Source: Acinetobacter piscicola (GTDB lineage: Bacteria > Pseudomonadota > Gammaproteobacteria > Pseudomonadales > Moraxellaceae). Taken from it: DNA of 64,000 bases. Positions 1-11,991 of this stretch are shown in pieces. Positions within the stretch are counted from its first letter, which is position 1. Each line of letters starts with the position of its first letter. The DNA lies in NCBI RefSeq assembly GCF_015218165.1, contig NZ_CP048659.1, forward strand, positions 1 through 64,000, read 5' to 3'. The notes under the pieces were generated by a model. The model worked only from the letters and a program-made list of their open reading frames with translations, had not been told where the DNA came from and did no database searches. A program made the position numbers and the translations under genes.

Positions 1-1386
1 ATGCTTTGGACAGACTGCTTAACTCGCTTGCGACAAGAGCTCTCTGATAATGTCTTTGCCATGTGGATTCGTCCTTTGGTTGCAGATGAAACGGACGATA
101 CATTAAAATTGTATGCGCCAAATCCTTATTGGACTCGTTATATCCAAGAGCATCATCTGGAACTCATTACCATATTGGCTGAGCAACTTTCTGAAGGTCG
201 TATTCGTAAGGTTGAAATTTTGGTTGATTCTCGTCCAGGTGCGATTCTGTCTGCATCAGAACAGCCGGCAACCACAACGGCAGCGTTGGACAGTACACCT
301 GTGCCAAGTGCAAAACCAAAGAAAGACAAAGAGCCAGAATTGGTTGTTACAAAAAATGCGAAAAAGAAATTACTTAATCCTCAGTTCACTTTTGCATTAT
401 TTGTAGAAGGGCGTTCAAATCAAATGGCAGCAGAAACCTGTCGTAAGGTGTTAACGCAATTGGGAGAGTCACAACATAATCCATTATTTTTATATGGTCC
501 GACAGGCTTGGGTAAAACACACTTGATGCAAGCTGTTGGTAATGCATTATTGCAAGCGAAACCGAATGCTCGTGTGATGTACATGACAGCAGAAAGTTTT
601 GTACAGGATTTTGTCAGTTCTTTGCAAAAAGGAAAAGTTGAAGAATTTAAGAAAAATTGTCGTTCTTTGGATTTGCTGTTAGTGGATGATATTCACTTAT
701 TGGCAGGAAAAGAAGCCAGTTTGGTTGAATTTTTTTACACGTTTAATGCTTTATTAGATGAATCAAAACAAATTATTTTGACATCAGACCGTTATCCAAA
801 AGAATTGACTGAACTCGATCCTCGTTTAGTTTCACGTTTTTCTTGGGGGTTATCTGTTGGTGTAGAACCACCTGATATTGAAACTCGTATTGAGATTTTA
901 CTTAAAAAAGCTGAAAGTAACGGTATCGATTTGCCAAGAAATTGTGCGTTGTTTATTGCACAGCAAGTGGTTGCCAATGTTCGTGAGCTCGAAGGAGCGT
1001 TAAATAAAGTTGTGGCGATTTCACGCTTTAAAGGTTCAGCCATTGATTTGGATGTGGTACGTGAATCTTTGAAGGATGTACTTGCGATTCGTGCACGTAC
1101 CATTAGCACTGAAAATATTCAACGTGTGGTGAGTGAATATTTCCGTATTCCTTTGAAAGAGTTAGTTGGACCAAAGCGTACACGGATCTATGCGCGTCCA
1201 CGTCAGTTGGCAATGGGTTTAGCCCGTGAGCTGACAGGGGATAGCTTCCCTGAAATCGGTATGGCATTTGGTGGTCGTGACCACAGTACCGTGATGCATG
1301 CATGTGAAAAAGTGCAAAGCTTGTGTAATGAAGACCCGATTTTTAATGAAGATTATAAAAATCTCATGCGCTTACTTCAAAGCTAA
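1..1386 (+). CDS. dnaA: Chromosomal replication initiator protein DnaA
   Basis: DnaA binds DnaA boxes at oriC, forms an ATP-dependent filament, opens the origin and loads the helicase. The 461-aa protein has all four domains: an N-terminal interaction domain starting MLWTDCLTRL, a variable linker (about residues 80-125), an AAA+ core with Walker A GPTGLGKT at residues 166-173 and Walker B LLLVDDIH near 228-235, and a C-terminal box-binding helix-turn-helix with the signature GGRDHST at 424-430. The start codon is the first base of the window, so promoter and ribosome site cannot be seen; the N-terminus nevertheless looks like a complete Acinetobacter DnaA. It is followed by dnaN, recF and gyrB, the classic origin cluster. 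The sequence was probably rotated to begin here. Confidence 0.98.
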   Translation: MLWTDCLTRLRQELSDNVFAMWIRPLVADETDDTLKLYAPNPYWTRYIQEHHLELITILAEQLSEGRIRKVEILVDSRPGAILSASEQPATTTAALDSTPVPSAKPKKDKEPELVVTKNAKKKLLNPQFTFALFVEGRSNQMAAETCRKVLTQLGESQHNPLFLYGPTGLGKTHLMQAVGNALLQAKPNARVMYMTAESFVQDFVSSLQKGKVEEFKKNCRSLDLLLVDDIHLLAGKEASLVEFFYTFNALLDESKQIILTSDRYPKELTELDPRLVSRFSWGLSVGVEPPDIETRIEILLKKAESNGIDLPRNCALFIAQQVVANVRELEGALNKVVAISRFKGSAIDLDVVRESLKDVLAIRARTISTENIQRVVSEYFRIPLKELVGPKRTRIYARPRQLAMGLARELTGDSFPEIGMAFGGRDHSTVMHACEKVQSLCNEDPIFNEDYKNLMRLLQS

Positions 1387-1494
1387 TTTTTGATCAAATT
1401 ATGTTCTTGCAATGCGATATAATCTGCCGCATAGTACAGGACTAAAAATATATTTATCCTATCATTTTTAATTTGTGTTTAGAGGAATTCCACA

Positions 1495-2643
1495 GTGCGT
1501 TTGAAAATCGCGAAAGAGAGCTTACTCAATGTTTTGTCTAATGTAGTGGGTGCTGTTGAACGCCGTCATACCTTAAACATTCTTTCAAACGTTAAAATCC
1601 AAGTGACCGAGCAGGCATTAATCATTACAGGTTCTGACTTGGAAGTGGAATTGGTCGCAAGTACCACCCTTGCTGAAGGGGCATGTATCCAAGCAGGTCA
1701 AACGACTGTTCCTGCGCGTAAGTTGATGGATATTTGTAAGTCTTTACCGACAGCAGCATTGATTGATTTACAAATTACTGAAGATCAGCGTTGTATTTTA
1801 AAATCAGGTAATAGCCGTTTTGTGTTGGGGACTTTACCTGCTGAAGACTATCCATTATTAGCTAATGAAAATAGTCAAGGGACACAAGTTCAAGTGACTG
1901 AACGTGAATTAAAACGTTTATTTGAAAAAACGGCATTTGCAATGGCAGTGCAAGACGTGCGTTTCTATTTGACAGGGACATTGCTTGAAATTGATCAAAA
2001 TCAATTGCGTGCAGTTACTACAGATGGTCATCGTTTGGCAATGTGTGAAACCTTAGCTGAATCTAATGCAACACAGTTGGTACAAGCGATTGTGCCACGT
2101 AAAGCGGTTGCAGAATTACAACGTTTATTGAGTATTGAAGATGATCAACTGGTTTTATTGATCGGACGTGAATTACTCAATGTGACGATTCAAGCACCGA
2201 GTCGTGATAAAGAACAAGGTGACATTACAGTACGCTTCACGACCAAACTTATTGATGGGAAATTTCCTGATTATCGCCGTGTGATTCCACGTGGTGGTGA
2301 TAAAAATGTATTGATTGCACATGATGTGTTTAAGCAATCTTTGCAGCGTGTGGCAATTTTAAGTAATGAAAAATTACGCGGTGTATTCTTAAACTTCAAT
2401 GCTGATTCTTTGCAATTGCGTGCCAATAACCCAGAGCAAGATGAGGCGGTTGAAGACTTAGCGATCCAATATAACAACACTCCAATGGAAATGTCTTTTA
2501 ATGCACAATATATCTTAGAGGTATTGGGTGTGTTAGATGGTGATGATGTGTCAATGACCATGACTGAGGCAAATCAGTCGGTATTGGTGCAAGATCCAAC
2601 CCAAGACAACCAAACCTATGTTGTGATGCCGATGCGTGTTTAA
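1495..2643 (+). CDS. dnaN: DNA polymerase III beta sliding clamp
   Basis: The beta clamp is a ring-shaped homodimer that tethers DNA polymerase III and other enzymes to DNA. The 382-aa length matches the family (three clamp folds; E. coli 366 aa). The N-terminus [27 protein letters not shown] and the C-terminal VMPMRV, which forms the partner-binding pocket region, are typical. The start is a GTG, preceded at a suitable distance by AGAGGAA, which is a clear ribosome site; no better ATG lies upstream. The gene lies 108 bp after dnaA and 23 bp before recF, so dnaN and recF are probably cotranscribed. Confidence 0.97.
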   Translation: MRLKIAKESLLNVLSNVVGAVERRHTLNILSNVKIQVTEQALIITGSDLEVELVASTTLAEGACIQAGQTTVPARKLMDICKSLPTAALIDLQITEDQRCILKSGNSRFVLGTLPAEDYPLLANENSQGTQVQVTERELKRLFEKTAFAMAVQDVRFYLTGTLLEIDQNQLRAVTTDGHRLAMCETLAESNATQLVQAIVPRKAVAELQRLLSIEDDQLVLLIGRELLNVTIQAPSRDKEQGDITVRFTTKLIDGKFPDYRRVIPRGGDKNVLIAHDVFKQSLQRVAILSNEKLRGVFLNFNADSLQLRANNPEQDEAVEDLAIQYNNTPMEMSFNAQYILEVLGVLDGDDVSMTMTEANQSVLVQDPTQDNQTYVVMPMRV

Positions 2644-2666
2644 TCTTCGGTCTAACGTTTAAGATC

Positions 2667-3749
2667 ATGCAGATTACACGGCTTAATATACAGCGTGTTC
2701 GAAATTTAAAAGCGGTTGCACTCCATGAGTTGCAGCCGTTTAATGTCTTTTATGGCAAAAATGGTTCAGGAAAGACTTCTGTTTTAGAGGCAATACATTT
2801 GCTTGCGACAGGGCGTTCGTTTCGAACGCATATGCCAAAACATTATATTCAAAATGACACTGCAGATGCGTTGATCTTTGCTCAATCTGCGACTGAAAAG
2901 ATTGGAATGCAGAAATTACTCAGTGGTGAGCAACTGATTAAGGTCAATGGTGACTCTGTCGCAACACAAGGGCAGTTGGCTAGGATTCTACCTTTACAAC
3001 TTATCGATCCTTTAAGCACAGATATTATTGATCATGGGGCAAAACCTAGGCGACAGTTACTCGATTGGCTTATGTTTCACGTGGAACCTGATTTTTATCA
3101 TGCATGGCAATATTATTCACGGGCGTTAAAACAGCGCAACAGTCTCTTAAAAATGCAGCGTAATCTCAGCTTACAAGATCTTGAGCCGTGGAACAAAATG
3201 CTGAGTGAATATGGTGAGATTTTACATTCACAACGCGTGGAAATTGTTGAGCAATGGAAAACCTATTTGGCAGAAGATCTTGCTGTATTGTTGCCCAATT
3301 TAAGCATTGAAATGGACTATAGTGCAGGGTTTCATGTCGAGCAAGGACTAGCACAAGACTTGATTCAATATCATCAAAAAGATGTTGAGCGCCGCTATAC
3401 GGAGTATGGCCCACATCGCGCTGATTTGCGTTTAAAAACCACAACAGGCGATGCTGATGTAGTGCTGTCTAGAGGGCAAAAAAAGTTGCTCATCATGGCA
3501 TTAAAACTGTCACAAATTGCCATGTTACATGCCTGTAATAAAGAAACTGTGGTATTATTAGATGATGTGACAGCAGAATTAGATTTAACTGCACAACAGC
3601 GTTTAATTGAACGATTAAGCCAACTTGGGAGTCAGGTTTTTTTGACGACTTTGGATCAAGATTCAGTAAAAAAACATTTACATGATTTGTCTATTTCCTA
3701 CCAATTATTCAATGTTGACAACGGTCAAGTTCAACGTGTTGCGCCATGA
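2667..3749 (+). CDS. recF: DNA replication/repair protein RecF
   Basis: RecF is an SMC-like ATPase that works with RecO and RecR to load RecA at single-strand gaps. The 360-aa protein begins [17 protein letters not shown], has Walker A GKNGSGKT near residues 30-37, an ABC-type signature LSRGQKK near 269-275 and Walker [13 protein letters not shown] near 295-305. The order and 23-bp gap after dnaN are the standard arrangement. The codons for residues about 136-141 (MFHVEP) contain a 15/16 match to the ParB site parS, described separately. Confidence 0.97.
   Translation: MQITRLNIQRVRNLKAVALHELQPFNVFYGKNGSGKTSVLEAIHLLATGRSFRTHMPKHYIQNDTADALIFAQSATEKIGMQKLLSGEQLIKVNGDSVATQGQLARILPLQLIDPLSTDIIDHGAKPRRQLLDWLMFHVEPDFYHAWQYYSRALKQRNSLLKMQRNLSLQDLEPWNKMLSEYGEILHSQRVEIVEQWKTYLAEDLAVLLPNLSIEMDYSAGFHVEQGLAQDLIQYHQKDVERRYTEYGPHRADLRLKTTTGDADVVLSRGQKKLLIMALKLSQIAMLHACNKETVVLLDDVTAELDLTAQQRLIERLSQLGSQVFLTTLDQDSVKKHLHDLSISYQLFNVDNGQVQRVAP
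3073..3088. other. parS-like ParB-binding site inside recF
   Basis: The 16 bases TGTTTCACGTGGAACC differ only at the last base from the near-palindromic parS form TGTTTCACGTGGAACA. They encode MFHVEP in RecF. parS sites of chromosomal ParABS systems are known to cluster near oriC and often lie in coding sequence. Function here is inferred; parA and parB are not in the window. Confidence 0.65.
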
Positions 3750-3792
3750 TTTTTTATTTTACGCTAATTCATTTAGACCTATTTTTCACTAG

Positions 3793-6273
<2,481 letters not shown>

Positions 6274-6296
6274 TTAATTTCGAGCTCAATCTGTTT

Positions 6297-6336
6297 AAAT
6301 CCCCCTGAATATGAGTATTCAGGGGGATTTTTCTTG
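6297..6336 (+). terminator. Intrinsic terminator after gyrB
   Basis: A perfect 15-bp inverted repeat (6297-6311 with 6316-6330, core CCCCCTGAAT) closes a four-base loop and runs into a T-rich tail (ATTTTTCTTG). It ends the dnaA-gyrB gene group. Confidence 0.93.
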
Positions 6337-6451
6337 CTGTTTTGTATTTATTTTTAGAATCTTTGTACGTTCATGATTTTTTTATCAAAATGTCTTATTT
6401 CTATGCCACTATCTTGTTAGACAACATGAGATAAAACAAGGGGCTAGAGTT

Positions 6452-6817
6452 ATGGATAATCAGTTAGAACATACGCGTGATATTTGGGTGAATGCTTTTT
6501 TTACAGGCAACTACGAGGTTTTAGCGCAGTATGAAGATGCGCAATTTAAGGTGGTTTATGAGCAAGAAGGGCGTGTGGAGAGTAATTTTACGCGCTATGA
6601 AAAGATTGCTCATGCTGTAAAAAATGGCGTGTGGAAGCCACAGAAACCTAATGTGCAAAGTGAGGATTATGAGTTTAATCGTGATCAAACAGTATGTTTA
6701 ATAAAAATTTATTTAGAAGATGAAAGTACAGTGATTCAGGAAAAATGGACATTTCAAGAAGATTGGAAAATTACTGAACTCAGGTTTTGTACAACAGAAC
6801 ATCATATTGAATCATAA
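6452..6817 (+). CDS. Hypothetical protein, 121 aa
   Basis: I do not recognise this protein. It is 121 aa, acidic to neutral, with no signal peptide and no membrane segment, and looks like a small soluble cytoplasmic alpha+beta protein. Residues 30-60 and 75-110 alternate hydrophobic and charged residues as in beta strands, and the overall layout (helical N-terminus, curved sheet with Trp-rich strands such as EKWTFQEDWKITEL) resembles NTF2/SnoaL-like folds, but this is only an impression. The ATG follows AAGGGGCTAGAGTT, giving a plausible ribosome site. It stands alone between the gyrB terminator and an AT-rich gap. Confidence 0.75.
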   Translation: MDNQLEHTRDIWVNAFFTGNYEVLAQYEDAQFKVVYEQEGRVESNFTRYEKIAHAVKNGVWKPQKPNVQSEDYEFNRDQTVCLIKIYLEDESTVIQEKWTFQEDWKITELRFCTTEHHIES

Positions 6818-6957
6818 TTTTATACTTCGTGTTTCATGTTTGAATAAAGGCACTTGAAATAGCATGTTTAGGTGCTTTTTATCATGCTTAAGAGATCCAA
6901 ATGATCTTTTATTGATAAAAAATAAAGAAAAATAACCTAAAAAATCTTAAATAAAGC

Positions 6958-6966
6958 TGTGGATAA
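6958..6966 (-). promoter_or_regulatory. Consensus DnaA box
   Basis: TGTGGATAA reads as TTATCCACA on the minus strand, the perfect 9-mer consensus bound by DnaA. It is single, in an AT-rich gap after gyrB. One box is not an origin; it could be a DnaA-titration or regulatory site, or chance. Confidence 0.5.
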
Positions 6967-7213
6967 CTTTAATTTGTCAGGTTAAAATACGCAAAAATAA
7001 GTAAAATCATCGAAAAAAATATCAATATATTCATTTTTCAGTTCTAAATTTCATTTGTTGATCGTTCATTTAGGATTTTTGAATTTAAAAAATAAGTTTT
7101 GTTTTATATTGTAGGGGAAAATGAATTTAAATTTAAAAGAGATGAGTTTTTGAAGCTTGCCTAAAATGTTGGAGCTGAAACAGAGAATAAATCACATATC
7201 AGTATTTTAAATA

Positions 7214-7229
7214 TGTTCCACGCGGTAAA
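7214..7229. other. Degenerate parS-like sequence
   Basis: TGTTCCACGCGGTAAA matches the parS form TGTTCCACGTGGAACA at 13 of 16 positions, with the left half-site TGTTCCACG perfect. It is non-coding, unlike the recF, tyrS and rsmB sites. Confidence 0.35.
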
Positions 7230-7237
7230 TATTAAGC

Positions 7238-7254
7238 TATAACTAAAAGTTATA
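7238..7254. repeat. Short inverted repeat
   Basis: TATAACT, three bases, AGTTATA: a perfect 7-bp-arm palindrome just beside the parS-like sequence. It could be an operator or a hairpin. Role unknown. Confidence 0.35.
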
Positions 7255-7360
7255 ATTTAAGTTTTATGGTTTTTAGAATGTCTACATGCTTGAAATATAA
7301 TCATTAAAAAATATAAGCACGGACAGAAACAGCAGAACCAGAAGGCAGATAAAAGAGGCA

Positions 7361-7388
7361 GAGAAAGTAATATCAAAATTACTTTCTC
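7361..7388 (-). terminator. Putative terminator of yheS
   Basis: A perfect 11-bp inverted repeat (GAGAAAGTAAT at 7361-7371 and its complement at 7378-7388) lies 12 bp past the yheS stop. On the minus strand it is followed by only a modest T-run (CTCTTTTAT), so termination may be partial. Confidence 0.6.
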
Positions 7389-7399
7389 TTGATCAAACA

Positions 7400-9337
7400 T
7401 TATTCTTCAAAAGAACTCTCAAGCGCTTCGAGTTCCATCATGAGTTCAAGCATCTGTTCTTCTGCTTGTTCAAGTTTAGTTTTTAATTCAGTTTGTTCAC
7501 TCATGAGTTTGAGTAAATCATCTTTACGGCTTGCATCATATAATGCTGTATCCGCAAGAGACTCCTCAATTTCAGCTAAACGAGGCTGAATTTTACTGAT
7601 TTGTGTGTCTAATTTTTCGATATTTTTGCGAATAGGGCGGGTTTGTTCACGGCGTTGTGCGGCAAGCTTACGTTGTGCTTCTTTATCGACTTTAGAAACT
7701 TGAGGTTTTACTTCGACTTGAGATTGTAATGGGGTAACAGGTTCTTGACCTTTTTTCATTATTTCAACACGTGCTTGACGTAGCCAAGTTGCATAGTCTT
7801 GTAAGTCACCATCAAATTCTTTGCTTTGACCATTGTGCACCAAAATCAGTTCATCACAGACGGAGGCGATCAGTTGGCGTTCGTGTGATACTAAAACGAC
7901 AGCACCTTCAAAATCTTGTAATGCCATGGTGAGTGCGTGACGCATATCTAAGTCTAAATGGTTGGTTGGCTCATCGAGAATGAGTACATTCGGTTTTAAC
8001 CAAACAATCAGGGCTAATGCTAGACGTGCACGTTCACCCCCTGAAAAGCCTTCACTCGGAGTATCCATACGTTCGCCGCTAAAACCAAAGCTGCCTAAAA
8101 ATGAGCGTAGCGTTGCTTCGCTGATTTTAGGGTCAGCAATACGGGCAAGTTGCAACATTGGGCTAGCATTGCCATCGAGTGCATCCATTTGATGCTGTGC
8201 AAAATAACCAATATTGAGTAATTCAGAAGGTTTGCGAATACCTTGAAGTAAGGCTAAGTCACCTACGAGCGATTTAATTAAGGTCGATTTACCTGCACCA
8301 TTCATCCCTAATAAGCCAATACGACTACTTGGGGTAATTTGTAAATTAACATTGGTAATAATCAGTTTATCGCCATAACCGACATCTGCATGTTCTAAAG
8401 TCAGTAGAGGTGAACTCATTTTACTTGGTTCACGGAAACTGAAGGTGAATGGCGTGTCGATATGTGCAGGTGCAAGTTCTTGCATACGCTCAAGTTGTTT
8501 TATTCGGCTTTGTGCTTGGCGTGCTTTGGTGGCTTTGGCTTTAAAACGATCAATAAATTTTTGTAAATGTGCTTTGGCTTCTTCTTGTTTTTCAAAAGCT
8601 TGTTGTTGTTGAGCTAAACGCTCTGCACGGGTTGTTTCAAAAGTAGAATAATTACCTGTATATAAAATTAATTCTTGATTTTCAATATGTAAAATATGAT
8701 CGGTAATTGCGTCTAAAAAGTCTCGGTCATGCGAAATTAAAATTAATGTGCCTTCGTAAGCTTTTAACCAATCTTCTAACCATAAAATTGCATCTAAATC
8801 CAAATGGTTGGTCGGCTCATCAAGTAACAGCAAATCGGAACGACTCATCAGCGTACGTGCCAAATTGAGGCGCATCCGCCATCCACCTGAGAAACTTGAG
8901 ACTAAGCGTTCAGATTGATGCTCAAAAAAACCTAAACCTGCCATCAATTGTGATGCTTTTGATGGTGCTGAGTAACCATGAATTTCGTCAAAACGACTAT
9001 ATAAGTGTGCTAATTCAGTATCAGTTAAATTTTGAGGATCATTGAGTTTGTGTTGAATTTCCCAATATTCTTCATCACCCGACAGTACAAAATCAATTGC
9101 TTTCATCTCTAAAGCTTTAATTTCTTGTGCCATGTGTGCCACAGTCCATACATTTGGACGTGTGAGGCTGCCACTGTCAGATTCGATTCCACCTAATAAT
9201 GCTGAAAATAAGGTTGATTTACCTGCACCATTGACCCCAGTTAAACCAATTTTCCAACCTGGATGAAGTTGCATGGATGCCTTTTGAAATAAAATACGTC
9301 CACCGCGGCGTAAAGAAAGTTGTTCTAACTGAATCAT
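7400..9337 (-). CDS. yheS: ABC-F family ATP-binding protein YheS
   Basis: ABC-F proteins are soluble paired ATPases without membrane domains; several act on the ribosome as translation factors. This 645-aa protein matches E. coli YheS along its length. It has two nucleotide-binding domains: Walker A GVNGAGKST (near residue 34) with signature FSGGWRMRL, and GMNGAGKST (near 345) with signature FSGGERARL, each followed by LLLDEPTNHLDLD or LILDEPTNHLDLD. Between them is the linker, rich in Gln, Lys and Arg, typical of the family (about residues 240-295), and the protein ends in a coiled-coil C-terminal extension (about 540-645). It is monocistronic and divergent from the next gene. Confidence 0.93.
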   Translation of the reverse strand: MIQLEQLSLRRGGRILFQKASMQLHPGWKIGLTGVNGAGKSTLFSALLGGIESDSGSLTRPNVWTVAHMAQEIKALEMKAIDFVLSGDEEYWEIQHKLNDPQNLTDTELAHLYSRFDEIHGYSAPSKASQLMAGLGFFEHQSERLVSSFSGGWRMRLNLARTLMSRSDLLLLDEPTNHLDLDAILWLEDWLKAYEGTLILISHDRDFLDAITDHILHIENQELILYTGNYSTFETTRAERLAQQQQAFEKQEEAKAHLQKFIDRFKAKATKARQAQSRIKQLERMQELAPAHIDTPFTFSFREPSKMSSPLLTLEHADVGYGDKLIITNVNLQITPSSRIGLLGMNGAGKSTLIKSLVGDLALLQGIRKPSELLNIGYFAQHQMDALDGNASPMLQLARIADPKISEATLRSFLGSFGFSGERMDTPSEGFSGGERARLALALIVWLKPNVLILDEPTNHLDLDMRHALTMALQDFEGAVVLVSHERQLIASVCDELILVHNGQSKEFDGDLQDYATWLRQARVEIMKKGQEPVTPLQSQVEVKPQVSKVDKEAQRKLAAQRREQTRPIRKNIEKLDTQISKIQPRLAEIEESLADTALYDASRKDDLLKLMSEQTELKTKLEQAEEQMLELMMELEALESSFEE

Positions 9338-9448
9338 GAATAAAAGCTATATTGGAAAATAGATATGCCATTTTAATAGATAATTTAACTTGAACCAAAA
9401 TAATAGCGTGATTCATGATAATTTATCTATTTGGGTAAATATAAACTA

Positions 9449-9470
9449 CTGCTTTTGTATATAAAAGCAG
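9449..9470. repeat. Inverted repeat upstream of the first DUF6091 gene
   Basis: CTGCTTTT and AAAAGCAG form an 8-bp stem with a six-base loop, 75 bp before the GTG start at 9546, in the divergent region with yheS. It could be an operator or leader hairpin; no partner is evident. Confidence 0.35.
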
Positions 9471-9545
9471 ATAAAAATAAATTTTTGTGATACAAATCAT
9501 ATTAAAATATATAGGATAAAAACTGCAGTAAGGAGAAAATAAACT

Positions 9546-10574
9546 GTGTTTAAAATAAAAACATTAAATTTAGGGGCATTACTATCATGCATTCTGTTTA
9601 CTTCAACATTGGTGCAAGCCAAACAAACAGTGTGTGTTTTTGATGTGCAAGGACGTTCAGGGGATATTTTTAAAGGCATGGAGGAGTGGGCTTTAGCATC
9701 CCAAAGTGTTAGAGCGGATATTAAATTGATTCCTTATCCTAAGGAAGAAGAAGCAGATGCAGCTTTTAAAGCAGGTAAATGTGATGGTGTGTATCTGACA
9801 TCGTTAAGAGCACGTTATTACAATAAATTTGCCGGTTCTATTGATGCATTGGGCGCTGTACCTAATATTACCATTGCTGAAAAAGCCATTAAGTACGCTT
9901 TGGATAAAAGAAATGCGAAGCGCATGATTTCTAAAGTGAATGGAAATACCTTTGAAGTGGCGGGGATTGACCAAATTGGGACAGCTTATTTATTTGTAAA
10001 ATATAATAAAATTAAAAATCCTCAAGATCCAATCAAAGATTTAGAAGGACAGAAATTTTCATTTTTGGGCTATGATGAAGCACAAAGATACATGTTAAAA
10101 AAAATAAAAGCTGTTCCAGTTTCATCAGAAATATCTAATTTGGTTGCTAAATTTAATAATAATCAAGTGGATATGACAGCCGCACCGGCTTACCTATTTA
10201 AACCTTTTGAAATGCATAAAGGTCTTGGTGCGCAAGGGGCAGTTGTAATGTTTCCTGTGGTTAATGTGACGATGCTGATGGTGATACGACCTGAAAAATT
10301 TCCTTTAGGTTTTGGTGTAAATTCACGAGAAATTTTTGTTAAAAATTTACCAAGAACATTAAATTATGTAAAACGAACGGAACGCGATATTCCGAATAAA
10401 TATAAATTAACATTAACCAAGGAACAGACGACAAAATATCAAATGATCGTACGAGATGCTCGAGTGGAATTAACCAAACAGGGTGTTTATGACCCAACCA
10501 TGATGTCTGTTTTAAAAAGAGCACGTTGTACGATTGAGCGGACAAACTTTGAATGTTCTTTAATGGATGAATAA
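9546..10574 (+). CDS. DUF6091-type putative solute-binding protein (paralogue 1)
   Basis: This is one of four paralogues in the window. The 342-aa precursor has an N-terminal signal peptide (hydrophobic to about residue 26, cleavage near VQA-KQ), then a mature domain starting with the shared VCVFD. Family marks seen in all four copies: VCVFD, a GKCDG-like Cys, GLGxxGA, FP.GFG or similar, and a C-terminal pair ARC...FEC, giving four conserved Cys that could form two disulfides in the periplasm. The overall pattern suggests a two-lobed periplasmic binding protein; the ligand is unknown and no transporter genes lie next to it. Start is GTG with AAGGAGAAAATAAAC upstream. A bidirectional terminator follows. 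Confidence 0.85.
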   Translation: MFKIKTLNLGALLSCILFTSTLVQAKQTVCVFDVQGRSGDIFKGMEEWALASQSVRADIKLIPYPKEEEADAAFKAGKCDGVYLTSLRARYYNKFAGSIDALGAVPNITIAEKAIKYALDKRNAKRMISKVNGNTFEVAGIDQIGTAYLFVKYNKIKNPQDPIKDLEGQKFSFLGYDEAQRYMLKKIKAVPVSSEISNLVAKFNNNQVDMTAAPAYLFKPFEMHKGLGAQGAVVMFPVVNVTMLMVIRPEKFPLGFGVNSREIFVKNLPRTLNYVKRTERDIPNKYKLTLTKEQTTKYQMIVRDARVELTKQGVYDPTMMSVLKRARCTIERTNFECSLMDE

Positions 10575-10632
10575 AGTTTGAATGTTAAATGATGCACTAC
10601 ATGCTCGGTAGTGATCTTATGCTTTGAAATAA

Positions 10633-10667
10633 AAATCCCCAATATTTTGTTATTGGGGATTTTATTT
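10633..10667. terminator. Bidirectional intrinsic terminator
   Basis: AAATCCCCAATA and its complement (10633-10644 with 10651-10662) form a stem with A- and T-runs on the two sides. It sits between the convergent DUF6091 gene and tyrS and can serve both. Confidence 0.9.
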
Positions 10668-10696
10668 AAAATGCTGTTACTAATAGTGAATTTGTT

Positions 10697-11911
10697 TTAA
10701 TCGACAAAAGTCACTTTTGCGATGGCTTTCTTACTTGCTTGAATAATCAAAGTGACATTTTCTTTAACCATATAACTTGCATCTACAGCTTGCCAATCTA
10801 CTTTAACGGCTCCACGTGAAACAGCATCCTTAGATTGTGCTGAATTCTTGGTTAAACCTGCTGCACGAAGAATTGAAATAATAGATACTTCACCACCAAA
10901 CTCAGCACGTGAAATCGTAATTTCAGGTGTACCTTCAGGTAATTCACCTTCAGTAATCAGGTTACCTGCACCTTTATGTGCATGTTCAGCGGCGTCGCTT
11001 CCGTGAAAACGTTCTACTAATTCAAGTGCAAGAATTTTCTTCACTTCTTGTGGATTTCGTCCTTCTTTAATTTCTTTAAGTAAGATTGAAATTTCATCTA
11101 AAGATTTAAAGCTAAGAAGGTCGAAATAACGCTCAATCAAGCTGTCAGGCATCGACAATACCTTTTGGTACATCGCACCAGGTGCATCAAATACACCGAT
11201 ATAATTACCTAAAGATTTAGACATTTTATTTACGCCATCTAAACCTTCAAGAATAGGCACAGTAATACATACTTGTGCTTCTTGGTCATAACGACCTTGC
11301 AATGTACGACCCATCAGTAGATTAAAGGTTTGGTCTGTACCACCAAGCTCTACATCCGCTTCAAGCGCAATGGAGTCATAGCCTTGAACAAGTGGGTATA
11401 AAAACTCATGAATCGCAATCGGCTGATGATTACTATAACGTTTGGTAAAATCATCACGTTCTAACATACGTGCCACAGTTTGTTGTGATGCCAATTGAAT
11501 TAAATCAGCAGCAGTTTTTGTAGCAAACCATTCAGAGTTAAAACGGATTTTAGTTTTATTTGGATCAAGAATTTTGAAGACTTGTTCTTGATAGGTTTTT
11601 GCATTTTCTAAAACTTGTTCACGTGACAATGGTGGACGTGTTGCACTTTTTCCTGTTGGGTCACCGATCATTGCGGTATAGTCACCAATCAAAAAAGTAA
11701 CTTCATGACCTAAATCTTGGAAAGTTTTTAGTTTATTAATTAAAACTGTATGTCCTAAGTGTAAATCAGGTGCTGTTGGATCAAAACCTGCTTTAATTTT
11801 TAGAGGACGATTTTCCTTGAGTTTCTTCAATAGATCCTCTTCAGAAATAATTTCATGGGTTCCTCGTTGAATGAGGGCGAGTTGTTCTTCCGCAGGAAGG
11901 AAATTTGACAT
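10697..11911 (-). CDS. tyrS: Tyrosyl-tRNA synthetase
   Basis: TyrS charges tRNA-Tyr with tyrosine. The sequence shows the class I marks HLGHT (HIGH motif) and KMSKS (in [13 protein letters not shown]) and a C-terminal S4 RNA-binding domain (about residues 340-404). I place the start at the ATG of [14 protein letters not shown], giving 404 aa, the usual length for this type; an upstream in-frame start would add 16 residues ([10 protein letters not shown]...) that are not family-like and would run into the promoter region shared with anmK. The gene is divergent from anmK, with 80 bp between them. Confidence 0.95.
   Translation of the reverse strand: MSNFLPAEEQLALIQRGTHEIISEEDLLKKLKENRPLKIKAGFDPTAPDLHLGHTVLINKLKTFQDLGHEVTFLIGDYTAMIGDPTGKSATRPPLSREQVLENAKTYQEQVFKILDPNKTKIRFNSEWFATKTAADLIQLASQQTVARMLERDDFTKRYSNHQPIAIHEFLYPLVQGYDSIALEADVELGGTDQTFNLLMGRTLQGRYDQEAQVCITVPILEGLDGVNKMSKSLGNYIGVFDAPGAMYQKVLSMPDSLIERYFDLLSFKSLDEISILLKEIKEGRNPQEVKKILALELVERFHGSDAAEHAHKGAGNLITEGELPEGTPEITISRAEFGGEVSIISILRAAGLTKNSAQSKDAVSRGAVKVDWQAVDASYMVKENVTLIIQASKKAIAKVTFVD
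10808..10823. other. parS-like sequence inside tyrS
   Basis: On the minus strand the 16 bases read TGTTTCACGTGGAGCC, 14/16 to the parS form TGTTTCACGTGGAACA, with the central TTTCACGTGGA intact. It lies in codons for the C-terminal S4 region. Weaker than the recF and rsmB sites. Confidence 0.4.
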
Positions 11912-11991
11912 CACAAAATCCAATACATCAGTTATCTCATTTGTGCGATATACTAACATTTTTTCAGCAAAATGCAGGCAAAGAATCTCTC

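Larger units (their letters stand above)
6818..7399. other. AT-rich non-coding gap with DnaA box and degenerate parS
   Basis: I see no credible gene in these 582 bp. The stretch is very AT-rich. It contains one perfect DnaA box (6958-6966), a 13/16 parS-like sequence (7214-7229), a short palindrome (7238-7254), and, at its far end, a terminator-like hairpin for the leftward yheS gene (7361-7388). It separates the rightward gyrB side from the leftward yheS. Confidence 0.6.

Noticed and set aside
6818..7399. Interpretation as the replication origin.
   Set aside because: A single DnaA box is not enough, and oriC in related bacteria lies on the other side of dnaA, outside the window.
7389..7589. 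Rightward 66-codon Ser-rich ORF over the yheS 3' end.
   Set aside because: Antisense shadow of the coiled-coil tail of YheS.
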